From UBA4636 sp963650915 (GTDB taxonomy: Bacteria > Bacillota > Clostridia > Christensenellales > Borkfalkiaceae), in assembly GCA_963650915.1 (NCBI GenBank), contig CAVJMJ010000011.1, positions 16,554 to 80,553 of the forward strand: a DNA stretch of 64,000 bases, given 5' to 3'. Positions 8,885 to 17,744 of this stretch are shown here, in pieces. Position 1 is the first letter of the stretch. Each line of letters opens with the position of its first letter. The notes beneath the pieces are model-generated. The model searched no databases and had not been told where the DNA came from. It worked only from the letters and a program-made list of their open reading frames with translations. The position numbers and the translations under genes were made by a program.

Positions 8885-9373
8885 TTTTCTTCCCGTTAAC
8901 GCGCCCTCGGTTTTCATTCCTTCGAAGCCGTTTTGTCTTAGTGCCTCGTAAACGGTCAGCGCAACCGTGTTTGAAAGATTAAGCGACCTTGCCTCGCCTA
9001 TCATGGGTATTCGTAAGGTTTTATCGTAATATTTTTCAAGCAAGAGTTCGTTAAGCCCGTGGGTTTCCTTTCCGAAAACCAAAAAATCGCCGTCTTTGAA
9101 TCTAGCGTCGGAATATATCAGTTTTCCTTTCGTCGACATAAAATAAAAATTGGTTCCGTCATAAAATTTCAAAACTTCTTCTATACAGTCGTAAATTTTT
9201 ACGTCGAGCAGACTCCAATAATCAAGCCCCGCGCGTTTTAACTTACTGTCCGAAATTTCAAACCCGAGGGGACGCACGAGGTGCAATGTGGAACCCGTTG
9301 CCGCGCAAGTTCTTGCAATGTTGCCCGTGTTTTGAGGAATTTCCGGTTCTACCAAAACGACGTTCAGTTTCAT
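8879..9373 (-). CDS. trmL: tRNA (cytidine/uridine-34-2'-O)-methyltransferase TrmL
   Basis: The 164-residue SPOUT-class enzyme should methylate the ribose of the wobble nucleotide in leucine tRNAs, using S-adenosylmethionine. The N-terminal signature VLVEPEIPQNTGNIART and the knot region (FGKETHGL, then IPMIGEARSLNLSNTVAL) are diagnostic of TrmL within the SpoU family, and the length is that of a minimal TrmL. SD AAGGAG precedes ATG by 6 nt. The last residues (GRKC) and stop codon fall in the 22-bp repeat array, so the C-terminus may be slightly altered. It is preceded by the nitrilase-like gene, with 28 bp between them, probably in one transcript. Confidence 0.93.
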   Translation of the reverse strand: MKLNVVLVEPEIPQNTGNIARTCAATGSTLHLVRPLGFEISDSKLKRAGLDYWSLLDVKIYDCIEEVLKFYDGTNFYFMSTKGKLIYSDARFKDGDFLVFGKETHGLNELLLEKYYDKTLRIPMIGEARSLNLSNTVALTVYEALRQNGFEGMKTEGALTGRKC

Positions 9374-9401
9374 ATGTAACTCCTTTATCGCATAAATGCG
9401 A

Positions 9402-10052
9402 TCAATAATTTGAAATGGTTTTTATGGTAACGTCTTTGACTTTGCGTTTGTTAATAAGGGTAAACACACCCGAATCTTTTGAAGAAGAAAAACAGGTTTT
9501 TCCCGTGCCGTCGGATGCGACGACGCCGTGGGCACCGCACGATATTACCGAAAGCCCGTAAAGATAACCTATGGACGGTACAAGATTTTTCATATCGTAA
9601 TCGTAAATATCGACGTACAAATTTACTATAACCTCGCTTTCGCAAAGGGAAAGCGATTTTAGACAGTCCGTGTTTAACAGGTCTTTCGATACCGCAACCC
9701 CTATTTTACCGATTGAAGTTTTTACGACTTTGTAGCCGAATGAAGAGGATTCCCCCTTTTCGACGAGATTGGCGTCGCAAACGGCTAAAAGTTTTCCCCT
9801 TTCAAACACGGCAACGCTTCGTTTTATTCTGCCGTAATCGTCGGTTTTTACCGCTATAAAGCAGGGTGCGGAAATCTTTTTCGAAAAATCGCACATGCTC
9901 GAAAAATTCAAGCCCTTACCTTCGAGTTCTTCTTTATACGACAGTTTATCGTAACACTTTCTGCCCAAGATTGCCAAATCGGCTGTTAAAAAAGCCTCTT
10001 CGGTTATATCGCCGAGTTTTTTGGAATATGCGACTTTGATTTTGTCTTTCAT
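9402..10052 (-). CDS. Nitrilase-superfamily-like protein without the Glu-Lys-Cys triad
   Basis: The 216 residues resemble the carbon-nitrogen hydrolase fold: GKIGVAVSKDLLNTDCLKSL (115-134) corresponds to the family's KIGVAICYD...E segment. The nucleophilic cysteine is Ser122. The lysine expected after the 'GKLLAVCDANL' strand is absent (Ala94/Asn95), and no equivalent glutamate is seen near 'DLAILG'. The protein is also shorter than typical nitrilases (about 260-300). I infer a non-catalytic paralogue. No SD precedes the ATG; a CATAAT -10-like box lies so close that the transcript could have an almost absent leader. It lies between dus and trmL and may be cotranscribed with trmL. Confidence 0.55.
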   Translation of the reverse strand: MKDKIKVAYSKKLGDITEEAFLTADLAILGRKCYDKLSYKEELEGKGLNFSSMCDFSKKISAPCFIAVKTDDYGRIKRSVAVFERGKLLAVCDANLVEKGESSSFGYKVVKTSIGKIGVAVSKDLLNTDCLKSLSLCESEVIVNLYVDIYDYDMKNLVPSIGYLYGLSVISCGAHGVVASDGTGKTCFSSSKDSGVFTLINKRKVKDVTIKTISNY

Positions 10053-10118
10053 ACTTTTATAATTATGAAAGCAAATTTCGTTAGGTTACCGAAAAGTTAA
10101 AGCCCGGTATTCGGGCTT

Positions 10119-10184
10119 AAATATAAGCACTCTACATCTTAAATATAAACACTCTATATCTTGAGTATAAGCACTCTATATCTT
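10119..10184. repeat. 22-bp tandem repeats (three units) downstream of dus
   Basis: Three adjacent 22-bp units of ATATAAGCACTCTATATCTT type (10119, 10141, 10163) end 3 bp before the dus stop codon, as read on the plus strand. Confidence 0.75.
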
Positions 10185-10187
10185 AAA

Positions 10188-11126
10188 CTATAAATTAATT
10201 TCGTTTACGATTGATTTTAGTTCTTTGGTGGTCGTTGCATTAAAAGCCCTTATCTTATATTTCTTTGCGTCTTTAAGTCCGCTTAGGTAAAGCGCCATCT
10301 GTTTACGCATGTTTATTGCCACGTATTTATCGGGATATTTCTCTAAAAGTAGGTCTATATGCCGTTTAATGACAGATTTTTTGTCTTTTACGGTATGCCC
10401 GGATATCTCGGAAAACAGCCACGGTTTAGATAGCGCGCCCCTTGCGAGCATAACGCCCGAAGCACCCGTATAGTTCATTCCTTTGTCGGCGTCCTCTTTT
10501 GAAAAAATACCGCCGTTAAAAATTACGGGTATTTTTACGGCTTCCACAACCCTTGCCACTTTTTCGTAATCGGGTTCTCCGCTGTAATAGTCGTCACGAT
10601 ATCTTGCATGCACGCTTATAAGCCGCGCACCGTTTTCCTCTACCGATTTTGCCAAGTCCTCGGCTAAAAATTTATCGTGGTTTATTCCGAGGCGCATCTT
10701 AACGGTTACTTCTTTACCCGTGCTTTTTACCGCCGAAACGAGTTTACCCGCAAGCGTCGGGTTTTCCATAAGTTTACAACCCTCGCCGTTGTTAAAGACC
10801 TTCGGAACGGGACAACCCATGTTAATATCTATAAGTTCAAAATCTTTTAAAGAATCCGAAAGACAGGCTCTTTCCAAAATTTCGGGCTCGGAACCGAAAA
10901 GTTGACACGCCTTTATGTAGTCTGCGGGCGTCGTATACAAAAGTGCTTTGGTGTTTTCGCTGTTATAAACCAAGCCCTTTGCCGAAACCATTTCGGTAAA
11001 ACAAAGCCCCGCACCTAAGCCGTAACAGATTGAGCGAAAAGAAAAGTCGGTAAACCCCGCAAGCGGAGCCAACAAAAGGTTGTTTTTTATCGATAATCGA
11101 CCTATATCAAGACTTTTTAACTTCAT
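10188..11126 (-). CDS. dus: tRNA-dihydrouridine synthase (DusB type)
   Basis: The 312-residue FMN-dependent TIM-barrel enzyme reduces uridines in tRNA D-loops. It shows the N-terminal LAPLAGFTDFSFR motif, the catalytic-cysteine segment DINMGCPVPKVFNNGEGCKLM, the KMRLG segment, VHAR and the C-terminal phosphate-binding VIFNGGIFS...GVMLARGAL. The sequence fits the DusB group found in Bacillota. The first 20 bases overlap the end of yabN and there is no good SD, so translation is probably coupled to yabN. It is the last gene of the spoVT-spoVB-yabN-dus set. Confidence 0.93.
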   Translation of the reverse strand: MKLKSLDIGRLSIKNNLLLAPLAGFTDFSFRSICYGLGAGLCFTEMVSAKGLVYNSENTKALLYTTPADYIKACQLFGSEPEILERACLSDSLKDFELIDINMGCPVPKVFNNGEGCKLMENPTLAGKLVSAVKSTGKEVTVKMRLGINHDKFLAEDLAKSVEENGARLISVHARYRDDYYSGEPDYEKVARVVEAVKIPVIFNGGIFSKEDADKGMNYTGASGVMLARGALSKPWLFSEISGHTVKDKKSVIKRHIDLLLEKYPDKYVAINMRKQMALYLSGLKDAKKYKIRAFNATTTKELKSIVNEINL

Positions 11127-12504
11127 TACGGTATTCGTCCACTTGTTTTTTAGTAAGATTTTTCATATTTTTACCGTCATCCGAAACGAGTTTTTCCGTT
11201 TCGTACAGTTCGGCTATATATTCTCTCGTCTTTTCCGAAATAATCTCTTCGGCGTTCAAACCGCTCTTTTTGATAAGGGCGATGACCTCGAAAACGAGTT
11301 CTTTAAGAGTTTCTTTTCGTTCGTCGCCGTTAGATAGATTTTTAACGAGGTTTTCTATATTTTTTACGATATCGGCTTTGTCGCCGTAAGAAAAATTACA
11401 CGACTCCGCACGCTTAATTACTTTTTCCGCTCTTAAAGCCGCCGGAAAGTTTTTAGGCACGTCGTCGACGTAGGCACTTGATGAGGGGTAATTTTTTTCT
11501 ATCTGCTTGTTTTTGTTCCAAACGGTAAGTGCTTCTTCGGCGTTACCCGCTTTGTCACTGCCGAAAACGTGAGAATGCCTCGTAATCAGTTTTTGACATA
11601 TCGCACTTAAAACGTCGCTTGCGTCGTAACTTAAACTGTCCTCTAAAAAGGTTATGTAAAACGCCGTTTGCAATAAAACGTCGCCCGTTTCTTCGCAAAT
11701 TTTTTCATCCGAATCTTTATTTACGGCGTCGACGAGTTCGTAACATTCTTCTATGAGGGATTTCGTAATGGTTTGTTTGGTCTGCGCCCTATCCCAAGGA
11801 CAACCGCCTTCCCCCCGTAAAATTTTTACGATAGACAATAAATCGGTATAATCGAAGCGTTCTTTGTCCTTTAAAGGAACGTCATCTACGACGAGTACGG
11901 TTGAATAATCGTATATGTCGTCAAGCGAATCTATTTCGTACATAGGGATAAAAAACTGTTGATTACGGGCATATAGGCGGACTTTTACCTCTTCGCCTAT
12001 AAGCGACATAAGTTTTAATTTCCATTCCGAAGCAAGGATACGGCTATCTAAATCGTAAATTACGAGAGGCAAAGTAAACCTTTTGAAATCGTTAATTCGG
12101 TAAGCCGAACATGCCGTGTAACCCTCTCCGTTTAATTTTGCTTTTGAAAGGGCGTAAGTTGCTTTGGATACTCCTTCGTAAACGCATGCGTTTTTATACT
12201 TTGTCAAAAGTATTTTGGACGAAGCGTCCTCGGAAACGGCACCGTCTACGAGGTAGCAAACGTCGCTCGTTTTCAAAAGTTCCCCGATTTTTTTACAGAT
12301 GTTTTTTGTAAGCGTATCGAAGTTTTTCGACTTTTCGTACAAATAGTCGAGGGAAATATACTCCACGCCTTCCTCTTTAACGGTTTGGGCGGAAAGGGTG
12401 TTTTCCGTTCTTAACACGACGGTTTTGCAATTTTTTATTATTTCGAGGGCGGAAAGGGAAATATCTCCCTTTTTTGCGCCCAGTCCTATAACGTAAAGCA
12501 TCAT
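11107..12504 (-). CDS. yabN: YabN-type tetrapyrrole methylase-like / MazG nucleotide pyrophosphohydrolase fusion
   Basis: The 465-residue protein has two parts. Residues 1 to about 200 resemble the SAM-dependent tetrapyrrole methylase domain (MMLYVIGLGAKKGDISLSA at the start). Residues about 220-340 form a MazG domain with the signature LRGEGGCPWDRAQT and the metal-binding EECYELVDA and EETGDVLLQ motifs, which hydrolyses nucleoside triphosphates and is thought to cleanse nucleotide pools. A weaker second MazG-like segment follows. The order spoVT-yabM(spoVB)-yabN matches Bacillus subtilis. The start lies at the spoVB stop (TGATATGATG), indicating translational coupling; no separate SD is seen. 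Confidence 0.9.
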   Translation of the reverse strand: MMLYVIGLGAKKGDISLSALEIIKNCKTVVLRTENTLSAQTVKEEGVEYISLDYLYEKSKNFDTLTKNICKKIGELLKTSDVCYLVDGAVSEDASSKILLTKYKNACVYEGVSKATYALSKAKLNGEGYTACSAYRINDFKRFTLPLVIYDLDSRILASEWKLKLMSLIGEEVKVRLYARNQQFFIPMYEIDSLDDIYDYSTVLVVDDVPLKDKERFDYTDLLSIVKILRGEGGCPWDRAQTKQTITKSLIEECYELVDAVNKDSDEKICEETGDVLLQTAFYITFLEDSLSYDASDVLSAICQKLITRHSHVFGSDKAGNAEEALTVWNKNKQIEKNYPSSSAYVDDVPKNFPAALRAEKVIKRAESCNFSYGDKADIVKNIENLVKNLSNGDERKETLKELVFEVIALIKKSGLNAEEIISEKTREYIAELYETEKLVSDDGKNMKNLTKKQVDEYRNEVKKS

Positions 12505-12505
12505 A

Positions 12506-13837
12506 TCAGATTTTTGTTTCGACTCTCTCGATTATTACGGGATGAATCGCCTTTTGTTTTTCTTCCCTAATAATATATAACAAATTGCAAAAACCCGCAA
12601 CAAAATAGCAAGCAATATCGGAAAAAGCCGTTCCGTAAATGTTTATCGACGGGTTTTTTAGGGCAAAAATCGATATTAAAATTTTAACCGCCACGCCAAG
12701 TCCGAGAAAGATTGACGGAAGATATAATTTGTCTTTACCGATCAAAACAAGGGTGGTCGCTTGCATTATAGGTAAAAGGGCAACTTGAAGGGATGAGATT
12801 TTAAGCAATTTTATTGCCGTGTTTGACTGTTCGCTCGTTAGTCTTCCGTACAAAAATTCGATTGCGAACCTTGCCCCCGTAAAGGTAATAATCGCCGCCG
12901 AAAGGGATAAAATCGCAGTATACGTAATTACTTTTTTACCGTCACTCCCATTTTTGTTTTTGCTTATTTTGGGAAGCCCCGACACGGAAATTCCGTAACA
13001 TAGCGCGACGGGGACGCCGACTATGGATTCCACCGCGCCCGAATATAGTCCGTATAACGATACGGCGTCGCCTCTGTAACTTTTTATCGTATTTATAACT
13101 ATAAAACTGTCTATAAACTTGGATAACGGTAAAATCATTGCCGTTAGCGTAACGGGGAAAACTATTTTTATTATTTGTTTTATAGTGATTTTATCTTCGT
13201 TTTGTATTGAAAATTCTTCGATAACGGGCTTATAGCCTGACTTTTTTCTTTTGTATACCACTACGAACAAAAGTGCGACCACCTCTGATACGGTAACGGC
13301 AAAACACGCCGCAACCGCTCCCATTTCGCCTTTTAGCGATAAAAAATATATGAGCGAAAGCCCTGTTATAAGTTTTACCGCTTGCTCTGTTATTTGGCTT
13401 ATGCCCGTCGGTAACATATTGCCGTTGCCTTGAAAATACCCACGAAAACACGACAATATAGACACGAAAAATACCGACGGCGAAATGGCAAGATAGGCTT
13501 TATACGCCGACGGGTTACCTTGCAATATCGACAGTTTTTTTGCAATAGTCGCCATTATAAGGCTACCCGCTAAACCTAAGCCACCGAAGGCGATAATCGA
13601 CTTATAGAGGACTTTTTTCCCGTTTTTGCCTTCGCCTATCACTTTTGACAACGCATTCGGTATGCCTACACCCGATATCGTCAATAAAATAGAATAAAAG
13701 GGAAACACCGCTTGGTATATTCCCATTCCTTCCGCACCCAATAAATTTGTTAAAGGTATTCTGTAAACTGCGCCGAGCATTTTTGTTACGAGCATGCAAA
13801 TGGCAAGACAAGCTCCGCCTTTTAAAATTCCGTTCAC
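12506..13837 (-). CDS. SpoVB/YabM-family polysaccharide flippase (MOP superfamily)
   Basis: The 443-residue integral membrane protein has about 12-14 predicted helices. The N-terminal GGACLAICMLVTKMLGAVYRIPLTN pattern is typical of SpoVB/YabM/MurJ-like lipid-linked oligosaccharide flippases, so a role in spore cortex or envelope precursor export is likely. The start is GTG, overlapping spoVT by 4 bases. The sequence at 13219-13243 is a copy of the dispersed 25-bp repeat, read here as KKSGYKPVIE in a cytoplasmic loop, which suggests insertion into the reading frame. It is followed directly by yabN. Position matches yabM of B. subtilis. Confidence 0.88.
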   Translation of the reverse strand: MNGILKGGACLAICMLVTKMLGAVYRIPLTNLLGAEGMGIYQAVFPFYSILLTISGVGIPNALSKVIGEGKNGKKVLYKSIIAFGGLGLAGSLIMATIAKKLSILQGNPSAYKAYLAISPSVFFVSILSCFRGYFQGNGNMLPTGISQITEQAVKLITGLSLIYFLSLKGEMGAVAACFAVTVSEVVALLFVVVYKRKKSGYKPVIEEFSIQNEDKITIKQIIKIVFPVTLTAMILPLSKFIDSFIVINTIKSYRGDAVSLYGLYSGAVESIVGVPVALCYGISVSGLPKISKNKNGSDGKKVITYTAILSLSAAIITFTGARFAIEFLYGRLTSEQSNTAIKLLKISSLQVALLPIMQATTLVLIGKDKLYLPSIFLGLGVAVKILISIFALKNPSINIYGTAFSDIACYFVAGFCNLLYIIREEKQKAIHPVIIERVETKI

Positions 13838-14367
13838 GCCAACCTTGCCAAAAAATCCGCAACGAAAGATGCAAGGCTTATCGTTTTAGGGTCTATTTCG
13901 CTATCGTCGGATAATAATATAAGCCCGCCGAATAAATCTCCCTGCGTTATAACGGGCATAATAAGTTGAGCGTTATACTTTTTTTCGTCAAGCGGGGTAA
14001 TTGAGATTTTGTCGTTTCTGCCCTTTTCCGATATAAGCGTTTGTCTCAATTTCAAAAAACTTAACAATTCGTCGGAAATATCTTGTTTTTCGAATTCTTT
14101 GGTTTTACCGCCTTTTACAGCCAAAACGTTGTCCGTATCGCATATTGCGACGGACATAGACGTTTTCGAATAAACGCTTTCGGCTATTTCTTTCGAGTAT
14201 CCGCCTATTGCGCCGACGGGCGAAAACTTTTTCAAAAACAATCTGTCGTTTTCGGTAAAAATTTCCATCGGATCGCCTTCGTTTATCCTCATCGTTTTTC
14301 TTATTTCTTTAGGTATGACCACTCTTCCGAGTTCGTCCACCCTTCTGATTATTCCAGTGTCTTTCAC
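13834..14367 (-). CDS. spoVT: Stage V sporulation protein T, AbrB-type transcription factor
   Basis: The 177-residue regulator acts in the forespore late in sporulation. The N-terminal swapped-hairpin AbrB domain is clear (GIIRRVDELGRVVIPKEIRK, 5-24), and a GAF-like C-terminal domain occupies about 55-177. Length equals B. subtilis SpoVT (178). The start is GTG at 14367 with a strong SD AAGGAGG 6 nt upstream. It heads the operon spoVT-spoVB-yabN-dus, with a 4-base overlap to the next gene. Presence of spoVT supports that this organism forms endospores. Confidence 0.95.
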   Translation of the reverse strand: MKDTGIIRRVDELGRVVIPKEIRKTMRINEGDPMEIFTENDRLFLKKFSPVGAIGGYSKEIAESVYSKTSMSVAICDTDNVLAVKGGKTKEFEKQDISDELLSFLKLRQTLISEKGRNDKISITPLDEKKYNAQLIMPVITQGDLFGGLILLSDDSEIDPKTISLASFVADFLARLA

Positions 14368-14472
14368 GTATGTCCTCCTTTTCGAGGCTTTTTAGCCTAC
14401 TTTATTTGTGAGCATTTTGCCGTGTTTTATTCACGGGGATTTTTTTGCCGTCGCAAATTGGTGTAGGCTAAA

Positions 14473-15162
14473 TTATATTTGACCCTCTTTTTCGTAAAAA
14501 CTAACTACGCCGTAAAAAATTTCGTGCGCTATTTTCTCTCTGTACTTATCCGTAAGCAAAAGTTTTTCGTCCTCCTCGTTTGACAAAAAACCGCATTCGA
14601 TAAGAACGGCTGTGCATTTTGAGTTATTTAAAACATAATAGTCCCCCGCAAGCGCGGAAAAATCACGTCGGCTTTCTTCCATGCCGTTAAGTTGATTTTG
14701 TATGGATCGGGCAATTAATTTGCTTTTTTCGTCCCCCGCCTTGTAAAAAACCTGAGCCCCTCTTCTTTTGTTATCTGAAAATTTGTTCATGTGAATTGAA
14801 ATAAACAAATCACAACCGAATTTTTCGGCTATTTCGATACGTTTTTTTAAATCACGCAATTTAAACCCCGCCGAATAACTTCCGTACAGCCCCGCCTCGC
14901 TATTACGGGTAAGTACCGCGTTTATGCCGTCGGCGTAAAATCTTTTTAAAAGTGCCTTTGCCAAATAAAGGTTAAGGGTAGATTCCTTTTCTCCGCTCAC
15001 ACTCCCCGTTACGCCCGAATCTATTCCGCCGTGCCCGGGGTCTATTACGACGGTAAATTTGCTTTCGGTAGCCAAAGACGCCGAAGACGATATCGAATAA
15101 AAATTTAATGAAGTCGTAATTAGAATCAAACATAGCCATACTAACAACGTTTTTTTAATCAT
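14473..15162 (-). CDS. cwlD: N-acetylmuramoyl-L-alanine amidase CwlD (spore cortex)
   Basis: The 229-residue protein has an N-terminal signal or anchor segment (about 7-25) and an Amidase_3 domain. The zinc ligands are visible in VIDPGHGGID, GEKESTLNL (Glu) and FISIHMN (His), and the catalytic glutamate in LIECGFLSNEED. CwlD removes side chains from muramic acid as a step to muramic-delta-lactam in the spore cortex. The SD (GGGAG) is weak and about 13 nt away. The gene lies upstream of and is divergent from the phospholipase gene; the gap contains four DnaA boxes. Confidence 0.92.
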   Translation of the reverse strand: MIKKTLLVWLCLILITTSLNFYSISSSASLATESKFTVVIDPGHGGIDSGVTGSVSGEKESTLNLYLAKALLKRFYADGINAVLTRNSEAGLYGSYSAGFKLRDLKKRIEIAEKFGCDLFISIHMNKFSDNKRRGAQVFYKAGDEKSKLIARSIQNQLNGMEESRRDFSALAGDYYVLNNSKCTAVLIECGFLSNEEDEKLLLTDKYREKIAHEIFYGVVSFYEKEGQI

Positions 15163-15183
15163 GAAAGGGCTTTTTCTCCCGAT

Positions 15184-15254
15184 TTATCCACAATTTTGCC
15201 CGAATTAAACTCCGATTGTGGATAACTCGGTCGAGTTATCCACAGTTATCCACA
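15184..15254. promoter_or_regulatory. Cluster of four perfect DnaA boxes
   Basis: TTATCCACA occurs at 15184-15192, 15236-15244 and 15246-15254, and its complement TGTGGATAA at 15217-15225. Two boxes form a 28-bp near-palindrome (13-bp arms TGTGGATAACTCG and CGAGTTATCCACA with a GT centre). The cluster occupies a 235-bp divergent intergenic region between cwlD and the phospholipase gene. No dnaA, dnaN or other origin gene is in the window. Confidence 0.85.
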
Positions 15255-15362
15255 TTTTTCGAAAAATTAAAAAAGGCAAGCTTTCTCTTTAATTTTATGC
15301 CATCGAAACGTCGATGATAACCTCGGATATATTTTTACTCTTATTTTTTCGGTTGCATTTTG

Positions 15363-15391
15363 TTTACTTTTTAATTACGTTTAAGTATAAT
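15363..15391 (+). promoter_or_regulatory. Promoter giving an apparently leaderless phospholipase mRNA
   Basis: TTTACT (15363-15368), 17 bp, TATAAT (15386-15391). The ATG at 15398 is the seventh base after the -10 box, so transcription should begin at or next to the start codon. No SD is present. Confidence 0.65.
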
Positions 15392-15397
15392 AATTAC

Positions 15398-16216
15398 ATG
15401 AGCATATTTAGTTTTTTCAAACGACTTTTCAATAAACCCAAAAAGAAAATAGGGCTTGCCCTCGGTAGCGGCGGTGCAAAAGGCATTGCTCACGTCGGCG
15501 CGCTTAAAGCCTTTGAAGAAGAAGGCATTTCGTTTGATATGGTAGCGGGTACGAGTATCGGTTCGATAGCGGGCGCACTGTATGCGCTCGGATATACTTC
15601 GGACGAGATGCTTAAAATTATGGAAGAATACAACTTTTCAAGCCGAATAAGCGTTTTAAAAATGGCAATCGGCAAAGACTCGCTCGAAAACACCCTTGAT
15701 AGCCTTTTGGGCGGAAAAACCTTTTCGGACACGCTTTTACCATTTAGGGCTGTCGCTTGCGACGTTAATTCGGGCGAAGAAGTCGTTATGGATAGCGGAA
15801 GCCTTTCTAAAGCCTTGTCGGCTTCAAGCGCGGTACCGCCCGTGTTTAGACCTGTATACCTTGAAGGCAGAAAACTCGTCGACGGGGCTTTCGTAAATGC
15901 GGTACCCGCAGACGTAGTTAAAAATCTCGGCGCAGACGTAGTTATAGCGTTGTCCTTGCACGATTATTCTTCCAACGAAAACCTGAAAAAATACGCCGAC
16001 GTTTTGTACCCGAATAACGGTATAAAAAAGGCAAACAGATTGGAAAACATAAAATACGCCGATTACGCCGTTTATTTTCCCCTCGATAAATACGGCTCGG
16101 CATCGGTTACGGATTATCGAGAAATTTATAATATAGGTTACGAAACGGCAAAATCGCACATGGCTGAAATTAAAAAAGTCATAAAAGACAAAAAAGTGTG
16201 CAAGCGTCTTTTTTGA
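15398..16216 (+). CDS. Patatin-like phospholipase (RssA/YlbK type)
   Basis: The protein from the ATG at 15398 has 272 residues. An upstream in-frame ATG at 15314 would add 28 hydrophobic residues, but the promoter lies inside that extension, so I prefer 15398. It shows the oxyanion motif GSGGAKG, the nucleophile elbow GTSIGS and the catalytic DGAFVNAVP, the Ser-Asp dyad of bacterial patatins that hydrolyse acyl ester bonds of lipids. A basic N-terminus (FFKRLFNKPKKK) may bind membranes. It is divergent from cwlD and ends before a clear terminator at 16342. Confidence 0.9.
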   Translation: MSIFSFFKRLFNKPKKKIGLALGSGGAKGIAHVGALKAFEEEGISFDMVAGTSIGSIAGALYALGYTSDEMLKIMEEYNFSSRISVLKMAIGKDSLENTLDSLLGGKTFSDTLLPFRAVACDVNSGEEVVMDSGSLSKALSASSAVPPVFRPVYLEGRKLVDGAFVNAVPADVVKNLGADVVIALSLHDYSSNENLKKYADVLYPNNGIKKANRLENIKYADYAVYFPLDKYGSASVTDYREIYNIGYETAKSHMAEIKKVIKDKKVCKRLF

Positions 16217-16341
16217 AACGACTTTTTTTTAATAACTTTTTTGAAACAACTATTTTATAATAACTTTTTTATAATAACTTTTTTGAAACAACTTTTTTTT
16301 ATAAAGATTTTTTAACTTATAAGATATTTTTGCACGAAAAA

Positions 16342-16367
16342 AGAGCCTCTATATAGGCTCTTTTTTT
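16342..16367 (+). terminator. Terminator after the phospholipase gene
   Basis: AGAGCCT/AGGCTCT stem (16342-16348 and 16355-16361) with seven T. It follows a run of 14-bp-unit repeats of CTTTTTTGAAACAA character (16209-16310). A second array of 13-bp CGCTAAAACAAAT-like units lies at 16430-16480. Confidence 0.75.
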
Positions 16368-16507
16368 AATAAAAAAACGCTGTTAACGGGCTTATAGCCC
16401 GACTTATTTAATATCGAAAACAACAAACTGCTAAAATAAACCTCTAAAATAAACCGCTAAAACAAATCGCTAAAACAACAAAAACCGTTACACGTTTTAT
16501 TTCGATG

Positions 16508-17725
16508 TTATACGGTTTTGATATCCGAAACCATAACGTTACACGGGAAGAAGTTTACTCTTACGTGGGCGTTGTCGTAGGCGGAAATTTCTTCGGATAG
16601 GAAACTCAATTTTTTAAGATTGAAATCGATAGATATCCTTTGAAGGGAAGCGTCGTCGTCGAAAAAGTAAATTACGTTTAAAGCATCGGTAAACTTTTTA
16701 AAAGTTTCGTAAAATACTTGACTTATGCTTTGGAACTTTTCGCCGAAGGACTTATCGGCTTGCATTCCGAAACTTTCGGCGATGTCGGTTACTCTAATGG
16801 ATGCGACGGTCAATCCGTGAACTTTCGTATTGATGAAACGACCGATGTAATCGTAGCCGTTTTCTCCCTCGGAAGGTTCTATAACGTCAAGAACGAAATC
16901 CCGTCCGCTTTTCTTGATTTTATCGTTTAAAAGCGACAAAATACGATTTACGATTTTTGCGTCCGTTCTTACTAAAATAGGTTTGAACAAACTGTTGAAT
17001 TCGGAAGAATTAAAAAGACCTTCTATGGTCATTGTCTTATTTTTGTCGATTGCGTTGCCGACTTCGACAAATTTATTAAGACAATCTTTTATGATTTTTA
17101 CCGCGTCGACGTTTAACCTATAACCGTTATATACGTCGGTGGCAACCGAATTATCGAGTAAATAATCGTTTTTTACGACCGCAAGAAGTATATCGGGAAG
17201 AGTCGGTATTTTAGCCTCTTCAACGTCGTAATCGGGCAAAAAAGTGCTTAAAAGTTGTATTATGTTTGAGTAAAACTCCTTTCTCGTGCAAAGATAACCT
17301 ATTTCGTCGGTAGTCGTCGAAAGGTGCTTTATTACCTCCTGAGCGTAGTCGGTTGACGACACGGGAATAAATGTAACCTTCTTTTCGCCTTTCACGATAA
17401 CGGTGTAAACGTTATCGTCGCGAAGATATATTGCGGTAGCCTGTTTTTCTTGTTCGGAAATGTTTTCGCTTACCAAATACCTCATAAGGTACATGTCGAA
17501 TTTATAATCGCCGTTTTCGTAGGCAACGAGTAATTTTGCGTCGTACCCGTTTTTTTCGCCTTCCACGTTAAAGGTAACGATGCCGGAATACAAATCGCTT
17601 TTTTTGACGGAATCGACGAGTTTTTCTTTCATCTCCTCGTCGGTTTCTCCGCCAATACACGCGACCATGGATAGCGACATCGCCACCACTAATATAAGCG
17701 AAATAAATTTAAGTAATTTTTTCAT
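16508..17725 (-). CDS. Putative lipoprotein of unknown function
   Basis: The 405-residue protein starts with a lipoprotein signal peptide (MKKLLKFISLILVVAMSLSM) and a lipobox ending at Cys23 (SMVAC-IGGE), so it should be anchored outside the membrane. The remainder is mixed alpha/beta without cysteines or a motif I recognise; repeated beta-strand-like stretches near 60-120 and a long helical region in the middle are visible. SD GGAG precedes ATG. A 10-bp inverted repeat (17745-17775) lies just upstream, a possible operator. It is monocistronic, between the phospholipase terminator and rnfB. Confidence 0.75.
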   Translation of the reverse strand: MKKLLKFISLILVVAMSLSMVACIGGETDEEMKEKLVDSVKKSDLYSGIVTFNVEGEKNGYDAKLLVAYENGDYKFDMYLMRYLVSENISEQEKQATAIYLRDDNVYTVIVKGEKKVTFIPVSSTDYAQEVIKHLSTTTDEIGYLCTRKEFYSNIIQLLSTFLPDYDVEEAKIPTLPDILLAVVKNDYLLDNSVATDVYNGYRLNVDAVKIIKDCLNKFVEVGNAIDKNKTMTIEGLFNSSEFNSLFKPILVRTDAKIVNRILSLLNDKIKKSGRDFVLDVIEPSEGENGYDYIGRFINTKVHGLTVASIRVTDIAESFGMQADKSFGEKFQSISQVFYETFKKFTDALNVIYFFDDDASLQRISIDFNLKKLSFLSEEISAYDNAHVRVNFFPCNVMVSDIKTV

Positions 17726-17744
17726 AAACGCTCCGAAACGACTT

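Noticed and set aside
15184..15254. Calling the DnaA-box cluster oriC
   Set aside because: No dnaA/dnaN neighbour, no visible strand switch and no clear unwinding element. Kept as a DnaA-box cluster only.
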